From DATFDN01 sp963767645 (GTDB lineage Bacteria > Pseudomonadota > Alphaproteobacteria > Acetobacterales > Acetobacteraceae), in the NCBI GenBank assembly GCA_963767645.1, contig CAVYEW010000014.1:124001-188000 (forward strand): DNA of 64,000 nucleotides, written 5' to 3'. The position numbers and the translations under genes are program-made. The notes below the pieces were generated by a model. That model saw nothing but the letters and a program-made list of their open reading frames with translations, was not told the DNA's origin and ran no database searches. The first letter of the stretch is position 1, and every line of letters begins with the position of its first letter. Shown here piece by piece: positions 32,724 through 41,883 of this stretch.

Positions 32724-34685
32724 TCACCTAATGGCCTGCGGTCCCGAGTGGAACACTGCCGGGTTCGGCGGCCCCTCCACTTGCAGCAAGCCGACCAGGC
32801 CATGTTCCATCCGAGCCAGGGCGTGATCCACCAGCACATACTGGCCTGGAATCTCCGGTTTGAATTCCACCACTGTCGAGCCGCCTGGCGGCACGGTGAC
32901 GGTTTGCACGCCATGAATGGGCGGATTGGCCAGTGAGCCGCCCTGGTAGACGTTCTCAAAGATTTCGCCGATTACGTGGAACGAGGAGGTCAGGTTGGGG
33001 CCGCCGACACCGAAGTAGATACGCACCGTTTGCCCCACCTTGGCGTGCAGCGGATGCAGCTTGCTCAGCGCGCCGACCGCACCGTTGAAGACGATGTACT
33101 CCGGCCGCTCACCTAGCAGCTTCTCGACGCTGAACTGTTGGCTCCCCTGCTGGCCGAATGCGCCGTCCGTGTACACCTCTCCCTGCATCACATAGAACTC
33201 GTGATCCACGCGCGGCAGCCCGCCTTCGGGCTCAACCAGGATCATGCCGTACATCCCGTTGGCGATGTGCTCGGCGACCATCGGTGTGGCGCAGTGATAG
33301 ACAAACAGGCCGGGCACCAGCGCCTTGAAGGTGAGCACCTTTTCCTCGCTGGGGGCCGCCTGCAAACCGACCGAACCGCCGCCCGGACCCGTTGCGCCGT
33401 GAAAGTCGACCGAGTGCATCATAGCGCTGTTCGGCGCATTTTTCATGTGTACCTCGACCGTATCGCCGACGCGCACGCGCACAAAGGGGCCCGGCACTGT
33501 GCCGTTGAAGGTCCAGAAGGCGAAGCTTGTTCCATCGGCGAGTCGGGCCTGCTGCTCGATTGATTCCAGGTCAACACGTACCGTCTCGGGCGGACGATTG
33601 CCGATTGCAGGGGCTACGTTTGCCGGATCATGCGAAATGTCGGCCTGTGTCAGTGCCACCGGGGGCGGCTCGCGGGTCACGGTGAATCGGCCTTCCATGC
33701 CCGCCTCGCGATGCCCCGGCAGATCGCAGTAGTACTGGAATTCCCCCAGGGAAGTTGCGGTGAACGCAATCGTCGTGCTGGAGCCGCGACCGGTGACGCG
33801 GCCCGAACGGATGTTTTGCGCGGGAAAGGCGATGTCGTGCTCCGCGCCTTCGCCATTGAGCAGCGTGACCTGCACCGTTTCGCCGGCAGTGGCGTTGAGC
33901 GTCGGATTGATCTGGCCGTCGATTGCGCCGCCAACGCCGATGAAGACCATGCGCCCGTCGGCGATGCCGGAGCGTACGGTATAGTGCAATTCCGGCATCA
34001 TGGCGTTCAGCTCCGGCACCCTCGGCGCCTGGCTGGCTGGCGTGGGCGGCGTTGTCGGAACGCTCTGAGCGGGAGCAGGCGGAAACGCCGCGGCTGATGG
34101 AGTGCCCGTCTGGGCAGTCGCGTTTGGCTGAGCCGATCGCGAGCGCAGGAAGGCGATCACGTCATACCGATCGGTCGCCGACCTCAGGCCGGGGAAAGGC
34201 ATCCAGTTGCCCGGCACCAGCTTCTGCGGGCTGGCCAGATACTCGTCCAGGGTCTTTTCGTCCCAGACGATGTTCGCCTGCTGCATCGCGGTAGAGTACT
34301 TGAAGTTGGGGATGCTGCCGGAATGGCGGCCGTAGATGTCCGCGAGACTCGGGCCGATCAGCGTGCGGCCGGGTTCCAGCGAATGGCAGGCTTGGCAGTA
34401 ACGATAGACGAGACGGCCGTCGGCGACCGCCTGGTCGGGAGGAGGCGAAGGTTGGGTTCCTTGCAGTTGGTCCGGAGGCGGCGCACCGCGCACGGACACG
34501 GCCGCCTGCGCCAGCACGATGCCGACCCGCAACCGCCCACCAAAAGCAGCGATCCGGGCGGTGTGATTGAGCCGTGCAGGCGAGGGGCTCGCGCCGAATG
34601 CGATCGTGGACGGCGGCAGGGGCGCAAACGACAGGCCCAACAGCGCGAGTGCAATGACAGCGAAACGGCCAAAGTTTCCGCGCAT
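32724..34685 (-). CDS. nirK: Copper nitrite reductase with N-terminal cytochrome c and extra cupredoxin
   Basis: This 653-residue periplasmic enzyme reduces nitrite to NO. After a signal peptide (MRGNFGRFAVIALALLGLSF) comes a class I cytochrome c (CQACH at 97-101, axial Met162 in NWMPFPGL) and a Pro/Ala linker. An extra type-1 cupredoxin follows (His283, Cys320, His325, Met330), then the two-domain NirK core. Type-1 ligands are His424, Cys465, His473 and Met478. Type-2 ligands are His429, His464 and His570. The active-site acid is Asp427 and the His is His544. All are intact. ATG 34685 gives a normal signal peptide; an in-frame start at 34718 is possible. The quinol NO reductase gene is next upstream on the same strand. 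An FNR/NnrR-like site lies about 100 bases before the start. Confidence 0.92.
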   Translation of the reverse strand: MRGNFGRFAVIALALLGLSFAPLPPSTIAFGASPSPARLNHTARIAAFGGRLRVGIVLAQAAVSVRGAPPPDQLQGTQPSPPPDQAVADGRLVYRYCQACHSLEPGRTLIGPSLADIYGRHSGSIPNFKYSTAMQQANIVWDEKTLDEYLASPQKLVPGNWMPFPGLRSATDRYDVIAFLRSRSAQPNATAQTGTPSAAAFPPAPAQSVPTTPPTPASQAPRVPELNAMMPELHYTVRSGIADGRMVFIGVGGAIDGQINPTLNATAGETVQVTLLNGEGAEHDIAFPAQNIRSGRVTGRGSSTTIAFTATSLGEFQYYCDLPGHREAGMEGRFTVTREPPPVALTQADISHDPANVAPAIGNRPPETVRVDLESIEQQARLADGTSFAFWTFNGTVPGPFVRVRVGDTVEVHMKNAPNSAMMHSVDFHGATGPGGGSVGLQAAPSEEKVLTFKALVPGLFVYHCATPMVAEHIANGMYGMILVEPEGGLPRVDHEFYVMQGEVYTDGAFGQQGSQQFSVEKLLGERPEYIVFNGAVGALSKLHPLHAKVGQTVRIYFGVGGPNLTSSFHVIGEIFENVYQGGSLANPPIHGVQTVTVPPGGSTVVEFKPEIPGQYVLVDHALARMEHGLVGLLQVEGPPNPAVFHSGPQAIR

Positions 34686-34781
34686 CTCAACCCCCACGCC
34701 GTCCCAATGCTCGATCAACCCTCAGCCTGAGGGGAAGGCACTTCGGCACCTGCAAGTTGGATCCGGGAAGGCCTGCTGTCG

Positions 34782-34795
34782 TTGCGCTGAATCAA
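34782..34795. promoter_or_regulatory. FNR/NnrR-type binding site upstream of nirK
   Basis: TTGCGCTGAATCAA has the TTG-N8-CAA spacing of FNR/CRP-family sites. The left half (TTGCG) fits NnrR-like boxes and the right half (ATCAA) fits FNR. It lies about 97 bases before the nirK ATG. Regulation by low oxygen or NO is inferred from this and from the gene's function. Confidence 0.5.
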
Positions 34796-35045
34796 ACAGG
34801 GCGACAGCCCTGTGACAGCGACGGGCTCCTCGCGCCTCGCAAGCAGAGCAACGGGGACGTGACCCGCATCTGACCACGTCCACGGAGCTTCTTTTCCAGC
34901 GAGTGCCTGTCTCTCCGACAGCGCGATCAGTCGCCGCTTCCGCCGTCAGTGCGGCAGGCACCAGTAGGGGCCGGCGCAGGACCCTCATACGGCAGATTGG
35001 CCTCGTCATACCGGCCCGCCTTGAAGTTGACTTGCTCCTCCCCGC

Positions 35046-35130
35046 CGTCATGCTCGCGCTTGTCGCGAGCATCCACGCCTTGATGGCGGCAAGCGAAGGC
35101 GTGGATGCCCGGCCTGCGCCGGGCATGACG
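35046..35130 (+). repeat. Dispersed cloverleaf palindromic repeat, copy C
   Basis: This 85-base copy has ATGCTCGCG-cttgt-CGCGAGCAT, then CCACGCCTT...AAGGCGTGG (a perfect 9-base arm), then ATGCCCGGC-ctgc-GCCGGGCAT, closed by CGTC/GACG. It lies between the NO reductase stop and the nirK promoter region. Confidence 0.88.
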
Positions 35131-35166
35131 GAGTGGGCAACAGGTCACTTTCAACGCAGCCTGGTA

Positions 35167-37561
35167 TCACACGTCTCGCGAGGAGGGTTGAGCCATGACC
35201 CGTGCCGTGCCCGCTCCGGCGCTGCCGGGGCTTGGCTGGCGGATCGGTTCCGGAGGGTGGCCGCCTGGTCGCCATCGGGTGATAGCCGGGGAGAGCGGGC
35301 CGAGCTTGATGATGAAATCCACGGCCATCAGCAAGGCGCCCAGTGCAAACACAACGTCTCCGGGGAAGCGCATCCACTGCCAGAAAATTGTGTTTTTGTA
35401 GAACGCGCTGCTGCGGGCATAGGCCAGGCCGTGCTCGTACACGGCGTCCAGCTGCGGCCAGCCGATCGGGAAGAAGTTCAATAGTATCCAGAGCACCAAG
35501 CCGGCGTTGTAGAGCCAGAACGCGGCTAGACCGAGGGTGTCCTTGAAAGGCGCCCGGCCCGCCGCCGCGTAGCGAAGGCAGAAATAAATCAGGCCGATCG
35601 CCAGCAGGCCGAAGGCGCCGAACAGCGCGGTGTGCGCGTGGTTGAGCGTGAGGAACGTGCCGTGCTCGTAGTAGTTGACCAGCGGAGCGTTCAGCGTGCC
35701 GCCGCCGAACACGCCGGCGCCGACGAAGTTCCAGAACGCGGCGCCGATGACGTAGACGTAGGCGAGGCCATAGTTGAACTCCCGGTGCGCCTTGATCAGC
35801 CGGTATTGCCCGATCGCCTCCAGGATCAGCAGCACCAGCGGCAGCACCTCGATGAAGGAGAACATGCTGCCCATCGGCACCCACATGCTGGGTCCGCCGG
35901 CCCAGTAAAGATGGTGCCCGGTCCCGAGGACGCCTCCGAGGAAGACCAGGATCAGCTCGAAATAGACCGCGCGTTCGGCGAGCTTGCGCGACACCAGGCC
36001 CACCGCCATCAGCAGGTAGGCGCTCATCGCGGCGGCGAAGAACTCAAACGACTGCTCCACCCAGAGATGCACCACCCACCAACGCCAGAAGTCAGTGATG
36101 GTGAAGGATTTCTCGACGCCGGTGAGCGGGATCATGCCGAACACGTAGAGGACGGCGATGTTGACGGTGGAGGCCCAGATCAGGTGCTCCAGCCGGATCC
36201 GTCCAGTCCAGAACTGGCGGGTGGCCTGCCACACGACCGCGTTGGTGGGCCACAAGGCGCGGAACACCAGCCCGCTCCAGAACGCCAGCCCGACGAAGAA
36301 CCCGATCTGCCAGAAGCGGCCGAGTTGGATGTAGGACAGGCCTTGGTTGCCGAACCAGAACCAGCCCCGGTCGATGTACCCCATAATGCCGAGGTAGTCG
36401 CCAAGGAGCGCGCCGACGACGACCGCCAGCGTTACCCAGAACAGCAGATCGACCAGGACGCCTTGGCCACGGGCCTCGCGCCCGTCGGCGATAGCGGGGG
36501 CAAGGAACAGCGCAGCCCCGATCCACGCCAGGCCGATCCAGACGATCGGTGCCTGGATGTGGACGTCGCGGAGGAAGTTGAACGGCAGCAGGACGTTGAT
36601 GTCGTAGCCGTAGAAGCTGGTGCGGTCGTAGTACCGAGTGCGCCATGACCGACCCGACCCCGATCTGCACGAGGAGCAGGACGGCGACGACGAGGAAGTA
36701 CTTGCCGATCTTCCGTTGGCTCGGCGTCAGTGGGTGGAACTCCGCGAGCACCGGGTCCATCGGCGCATCATCGGGGTGGTTGAGGAACACCTCATAAATG
36801 AACAGCACCGCGCCGAAGCAGAAGAAGGTGAAGCAGAAGCTGATCCAGGTCCACATGTAGGTGTTGGTGGTCGGCGTGTTGCCCACCATGGGTTCGTACG
36901 GCCAGTTCTCGGTCCAGGACCACTCAAGGCCAGGTCGCCGCGCCACGGTGGTGAGCGCCGAATAGATGATGAAGTCCGCCGTACGGAGCGCCGTTTCGGC
37001 ATTCAGGCTGTAGGCCGGCGTCCAGCCTTCAGCGGCGCTGACGGTGTTGAGGGCGGTCGCCGTCTCGCTCCGTACGGTGGTGATGGCGGAGGCCAGCGCG
37101 TCGGGGATCACCACCTGCGGCCGGGTCAGATCGACGCCCTGCAATTCGGCCCGCATCGCGGCTGCCGCCGCTGCCTGCTGCTCCGCCGTCGCCGCGGAGA
37201 ATGGCTTTCCGTATCGCGCCTTGGCGATGTTGTCCCGCGTCGAAGCCGCCAAGCGGACGAGCGTCGAGGCGGTATAGTCTTCGCCGTAATAGGACCCCAT
37301 CCCGTATAGGCTGCCGTAGTCCATCAGGTCGGCTTTCTGGAAGCCCGCCTTGCCGGCGATGACGTCGTTGCCGGTCATGAGCACGGTGCCGCCGGATGTG
37401 ACAAGGCGGTCGGGCTGCGGAGGCGCTGTTCTATATGTAACGACCGTTGCCCACCCGAGCAGGGCGAAGGTCAGGACGGCAACCGCCAGCAAGGTCCATT
37501 TCAGGACATTGCTGACCGGATCCTCCGTCAGCGGATGAAAGGTCTTGGCGCTCATGGACAT
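35167..37561 (-). CDS. norZ: Quinol-dependent nitric oxide reductase, frameshifted
   Basis: This is a single-subunit qNOR that reduces NO to N2O in the inner membrane with quinol electrons. The N-terminal part, in one frame, has a first helix (VLKWTLLAVAVLTFALLGWA) and the periplasmic domain typical of qNOR, with GSLYGMGSYYGEDYTA. Near 36634-36637 the frame shifts by one base. The rest holds the 12-helix heme-copper-oxidase-type core: ITDFWRWWVVHLWVEQSFEF, GTGHHLYWAGGPSMWVPMGS, FLTLNHAHTALFGAFG. The His ligands of the low-spin heme, heme b3 and FeB are present. ATG 37561 has GGAGGG 7 bases upstream. Total length is right for the family, so an otherwise intact gene with one slip is the simplest reading. 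A perfect palindrome of NnrR type lies upstream. Confidence 0.88.
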
Positions 37562-37642
37562 GCTCGAGCCCTCCGGCAGCGACGCTCATCGACAACTGAG
37601 CGATCGTGCCGCGGCGCTCCTTAGCAGGGGCCGCTGGACTGG

Positions 37643-37662
37643 AGTTTGCTTTGGAGCAAACT
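37643..37662. promoter_or_regulatory. FNR/NnrR-type palindrome upstream of the NO reductase
   Basis: AGTTTGCT-TTGG-AGCAAACT is a perfect 8-base inverted repeat with a 4-base spacer. It contains TTGC-N6-GCAA, the form used by NnrR/DNR-type regulators. It is 82 bases upstream of the NO reductase start. With the nirK site it suggests shared control by an NO sensor encoded elsewhere. The rest of 37562-37859 shows no gene. Confidence 0.6.
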
Positions 37663-37859
37663 TCGATCCTTGGATGAGGATTTCGGTGCAGGGGATGCCG
37701 TCGGCATTCCGCCTGCTTCGGCTTTTTGGCCGCGCCGCCTGGCTGCCGTGCGGCAGGCGGCATCCAGCGGGACTGTCATAAATTCCGTGTATGGGAGCGG
37801 TCGGGCCGCTCAGTTCATGGCTCCTGTGAAGCGTTTACCGAAGAGGATGGCGAACCATT

Positions 37860-39776
37860 TTAGGACCGCCCTCTCCTAGTGGCGTTTGCAGGCAAGGCGA
37901 ACGCGACTACGGCGTCGCCGAGCCGAGTGCCCAGCCGGGTATGGCCGCCCGCCGCGATGACCACGAACTGGCGACCGCCCGCGACGTAGGTCATCGGCGT
38001 TGCCTGACCCCCGGCGGGCAAGCGTGCCTGCCACAGCTCCGCGCCGGTCGCGACGTCAAAAGCGCGCAGCTTGTCGTCCGTCGCCGCGGCGATGAAGACG
38101 AGCCCGCCCGCGGTGACGATCGGGCCGCCGAGGTTCGGCAGACCGCGTATCAACCCCAAGCCCATCGCGCCGAGGGGCTCCTGCCATCGGATCGTCCCGG
38201 CCGCGAGATCGATTGCCGCAAGGGTGCCCCAGGGCGGGGGATTGCAGGGAATGCCGAAGACCGAGGTGAGCAAGGTGCGCTCGGCGGCATAGGGGGTTCC
38301 AAGCCCGCGGCCGATCTCGGCCTTCGGCGCCGCCGCGCGGGCGGCGGGATAGTCAGGCCGGGGGATCAGTCGGACCACATGGGCCAGGTTCATCGCGTTG
38401 ACGACGAACAGGCCGGTATCGGGATCGAAGGCGCCGCCGCCCCAGTTCACGCCTCCGCCGGTGAACGGGAGGATAACCGTCCCGCGCAGGCTCGGCGGGG
38501 TGTAGAGCCCCTCAGACCGCAGCCGTTCGATCTGGCGCCGGCACAGCAGCCGATCGACCAGCGTGATGCCTCGGGCGTCGCTCGGGTCGAGGCGCTGGGG
38601 CACCAGCGCCGGCGGGGAAGCGGGCACCGGCTGCGTCGGCGCGGTGTGCTCGCCGGGGACGTCGCTCGCCGGAACCGGGCGCTCCGTGACCGGAAAGATC
38701 GGGCGGCCGGTCTCGCGGTCGAGGACGAAGATGAAGCCCATCTTGGTCGCGATGATGACGACCGGGAGGTCGCGGCCGTCGCGCCTTATGGTGGCAAGCG
38801 TCGGCTGCGCCGCCACATCGTAGTCCCAGATGTCGTGATGGGTGGTCTGGAAGCGCCAGACCACCTCCCCGTTCGAGCCGCGCAGCGCCACCACGGAGGA
38901 GGCGAAGAGGTCTTCCCCCGGCCGCTCGCCGCCCCAGAACGCGGCACTCGGCGAGGCGGTCGGCAGGATGACAAGATCGCGCGCCGCATCCACGGCGATG
39001 GGCGCCCATACGTTGGCGCCGCCGGCCAGACGCCCCTCCGGCCCGCCCGGCGCCGGGTCGAACTGCCAGCGCAGCGCCCCGGTACGAGCATCGAGCGCGC
39101 GGACGGCGCTGCTGGGCGTCTGTGCCCGGCTCATGTCGTCGATCGCGGAACCGACGATGATCGCGTCGTTCAGGATCGCCGGCGGCGAGTCGAGCGTGAA
39201 CTCGCCCGGGTAGAGCTGCGGCCGATCGGCGGACAGCGTGACCGCCCCGTGGACGCCGAACCCCTCGCAGGGTTTGCCGGTAGCGAGGTCCACTTCCAGG
39301 ATGCGCGCATCAAGTGTTGTCAGCACGACCCGCGCGCGGCACGCAGCCCCCGGTGCGGCGGTCGCGTCGTGCCAGACCGCCACGCCGCGGCACACGAAGC
39401 CGCTTGCCGGCTTCTTGATGTCTGCCGGAAGCTTGGGGTCGAACACCCACTCCGAGTGTCCGGTCAACGGATCGAGCGCGATGACCCGGTCGGTGGGGGT
39501 GCAGACCAGGAGCTTGCCGTCGACAAGAATCGGCGTGTCCTCGAACGAAGCGCCGTTCGCTCCACGGCGCGGCGTCTCGCCGGTGTGGAAGGTCCAGGCG
39601 GGGGCGAGATCGCGTACGGTGTCGCGGTTGATTTCCGTCGCGGCGGAGTAGCGCTGTCCGGCAGCATCCCCGCCATAGGCCGGCCAATCCTGGGCCTGCA
39701 CCTTCCTCGCCGCCGCGTGCAGCATGATGGCCGCAAGCGTGCCGAGCAGAATGGCGGCCCTCCCGCGGCCCGCCAT
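37860..39776 (-). CDS. PQQ-dependent quinoprotein dehydrogenase, soluble form
   Basis: This 638-residue periplasmic enzyme starts at ATG 39776 with a clear signal peptide (GRAAILLGTLAAIMLHAAA, cleaved near AQA). The rest is an eight-bladed propeller of the membrane-glucose-dehydrogenase type. It has DWPAYGGDAAGQRYSAATEI, TTHHDIWDYDVAAQPTL, ILPFTGGGVNWGGGAFDPDT and blade ends such as VIALDPLTGHSEWVFDP. The five N-terminal membrane helices of mGDH are missing, as is any C-terminal cytochrome, so the electron acceptor must be separate. The substrate (sugar, polyol or alcohol) is not certain. It stands alone, facing away from the EAL gene. Confidence 0.85.
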   Translation of the reverse strand: MAGRGRAAILLGTLAAIMLHAAARKVQAQDWPAYGGDAAGQRYSAATEINRDTVRDLAPAWTFHTGETPRRGANGASFEDTPILVDGKLLVCTPTDRVIALDPLTGHSEWVFDPKLPADIKKPASGFVCRGVAVWHDATAAPGAACRARVVLTTLDARILEVDLATGKPCEGFGVHGAVTLSADRPQLYPGEFTLDSPPAILNDAIIVGSAIDDMSRAQTPSSAVRALDARTGALRWQFDPAPGGPEGRLAGGANVWAPIAVDAARDLVILPTASPSAAFWGGERPGEDLFASSVVALRGSNGEVVWRFQTTHHDIWDYDVAAQPTLATIRRDGRDLPVVIIATKMGFIFVLDRETGRPIFPVTERPVPASDVPGEHTAPTQPVPASPPALVPQRLDPSDARGITLVDRLLCRRQIERLRSEGLYTPPSLRGTVILPFTGGGVNWGGGAFDPDTGLFVVNAMNLAHVVRLIPRPDYPAARAAAPKAEIGRGLGTPYAAERTLLTSVFGIPCNPPPWGTLAAIDLAAGTIRWQEPLGAMGLGLIRGLPNLGGPIVTAGGLVFIAAATDDKLRAFDVATGAELWQARLPAGGQATPMTYVAGGRQFVVIAAGGHTRLGTRLGDAVVAFALPANATRRGRS

Positions 39777-40015
39777 GTTGCTTGCCCAGGGCTCTCCCCT
39801 GGCATTTTCCTGTCCGCAGAGCACCGATTCGAGTCCCTTCACGATAAATTGGCAGACGGGCAGCTTCGGCAGAACACCTCAACCTGCCGGTTAAGCCCGT
39901 CTTTACCCCGCGCGCGCAGTCTCCGCCGTATCGCCGCGACATCCGGAATCCCTATGCCCGCCACCAGACCCGGCTTGCCACCCGCGCCCAAGCCTGGTCG
40001 CCGAAACGTCACGGC

Positions 40016-41639
40016 ATGATCCAAGCGCCCGTACGCTCGCCCGACCGCCGCCTGCAACAGGACCGCGAGCGCTTTCTGACCTTCGCCTTTGCCGGCGCCG
40101 ACCTGCTTCTGGAGACGACCGCCGACGGGTGCGTCGCCTTCGCCGCCGGCGCCTTCCGCACCCGGCTCGGCTGCGAGCCCGAGTCCCTGCTCGGCCGTCA
40201 AGCCGCCGGCATCGTCGCCGCCGAGGACGGGGCGGTGTTCGCGGCCTGTCTCGCGCTGCTCGCGGCGCGCGGCCGGATCACGCCGACCGCGCTCCGGCTC
40301 GCCGATGCGGCGCGCACCCGAGCCGTCCTCTGCGGCCTCACCCGTCCGGGGCCGGACGCCAATCCGCTGCTCTGCCTCAGCTTCGGCAGCCCGCCCGCGC
40401 CGCTTCCTGCCGCCGCCTCGGTCTGCTCGGCAACCCTGTTCGGGCGCGAAGCCGAGCAGCTTCTGCGCGAGCCCGCGCCTTCCTCGGCGCTGGACCTGCT
40501 CGAGGTCGTCTCCGCGCGTCCGGACATGCCGCGCGCGGAAATCGCAGCGGCCCTGCTCGACCGCGCGGGTGCCGGAACCGTCACCGGCGAGCTTGCGCCA
40601 GGCCGCTTCGGCCTCCTGCGCGCCTCCGAGGCGGCCCCGCCCGACCTCGCCGCGCTGGTGGCGGACCTGGACGCGGCGCTGCGCGCGCGCGGCGTCGATG
40701 CCCGCATCAGCACCGCCGAGCGCGTGGCACTCGAACCAGCGGAGGCCGCGGGCAGCGCTGCGCGCCAAGCGGTGCGGGCGCTGCGCTACGCGCTCTCCGC
40801 CTTCGCGCGCGGCGGCGCCCCGGCGCTCGCGGCTGCCGGCTTCAACGGCGGCCTGGCGGGCTTCATCGCTGCCGCCACTGCCCGCACCGCCCTGCTGCGC
40901 CGGACCCTCGCCGAGCGCCGCTTCGGCCTCGCCTTCCAGCCGATCGTGGGCTTGCAGGATCGCGCGATCCACCATTACGAGGCGCTGCTGCGTCCCGATC
41001 CGGGACCGGGCGGGGCGCGCGGCCCGGCTGATCTGGTAACGATGGCGGAGATGGTCGGCCTTGCCGAAGACCTCGACTGGGCGGTGTTCGAGACCGCGCG
41101 CGAGGCGGCGCTCAGGGACCGGCGCCGCGATCGCCTTCAACCTCTCGGGGCTTTCGGTGCAAAGCCCGGCGTTCCGCGTCCGGCTGCTCGCGGCGCTGGA
41201 TCAGGCCAAGAGCCCGCGCCTGCTCGCCGAAATCACCGAGACCGCCGAGATCGAGGACGAGGCGGCGGCGGCCGAGACGATCGAGGCGCTGCGCGCGCGC
41301 GGCATCCCGGTCTGCCTCGATGATTTCGGAGCCGGCGCTGCGGCGTTCCGCTATCTGCGGCGCTTCCAGGTGGACCACGTCAAGATCGACGGCGCTTACG
41401 TGCGTCAGGCGGCGGAGAGCGAGCGCGACCGTGGCTTCGTCGCCGCCATGGTCGATCTCTCCCTCACCGTGGGCGCGCAGGCCATAGCCGAGCAGGTCGA
41501 GACCGAGGCGGTGGCCGACACGATGCGCGCGCTCGGCGTGCGCTACGGCCAGGGCTGGCTGTTCGGCCGCCCGGCCGAGCTGCCCAGTTCCGGCGCACCC
41601 ACTGCGCGCCGCCGTGGCGCGAAGGAGCAATGGGGGTAG
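40016..41639 (+). CDS. PAS-EAL cyclic-di-GMP phosphodiesterase, frameshifted
   Basis: The protein has about 540 residues once joined. The N-terminal part (LLLETTADGCVAFAAGAF, LGCEPESLLGRQAAGIV) resembles a PAS sensor. After a linker the EAL domain begins with FGLAFQPIVGLQDRAIHHYE followed by ALLRP. Near 41105-41125 the frame moves by one base and continues with IAFNLSGLSVQ, LLAEITETAEIEDE, CLDDFGAGAAAFRYL, VDHVKIDGAYV and AIAEQVETE. Metal and catalytic residues (EALLR Glu, NLSG Asn, EITE Glu, DDFG Asp pair, KIDG Lys, EQVE Glu) are all present, so an active c-di-GMP hydrolase is predicted if the frame is really intact. There is no GGDEF domain. It stands alone. Confidence 0.82.
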
Positions 41640-41711
41640 CCGCTGATCCTGTAGAGACTCCGCCCATTGCTGTCCGGTTTGCTATCCGGTTCGCGACTGT
41701 CGGTTTTTCCA

Positions 41712-41796
41712 CGTCATGCTCGCGCTTGTCGCGAGCATCCACGGCTTCTTGCCGGCGTCTAAGGCGTGGATGCCCGTGACAAGCACGGGCATGGCG
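41712..41796 (+). repeat. Dispersed cloverleaf palindromic repeat, copy D
   Basis: This 85-base copy has ATGCTCGCG-cttgt-CGCGAGCAT, the CCACG...CGTGG middle arm, and TGCCCGTG-acaag-CACGGGCA. The last arm ends ATGGCG instead of ATGACG, so the closing stem is weaker. It lies between the convergent EAL and MFS genes. Confidence 0.85.
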
Positions 41797-41883
41797 ATAA
41801 AGGTAATGTCGCGACCACATCGAGCAGCCCAGGAAGGATCGCAGGCTGGACAGCAATGGGCTGGAAACGAGCTTGACCGCCTC

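Larger units (their letters stand above)
34686..35166. other. Intergenic region upstream of nirK
   Basis: About 480 bases lie between the nirK start and the NO reductase stop. It holds the FNR/NnrR-like site at 34782-34795 and cloverleaf repeat copy C at 35046-35130. Between them, a short open minus-strand stretch (NFKAGRYDEANLPYEGPAPA, about 35015-34955) looks protein-like but has no start or recognised family. No other gene is seen. Confidence 0.5.

Noticed and set aside
34927..35045. Short protein-like stretch between the NO reductase and nirK
   Set aside because: No start codon with a ribosome site and no recognised family; recorded only as part of the intergenic region.
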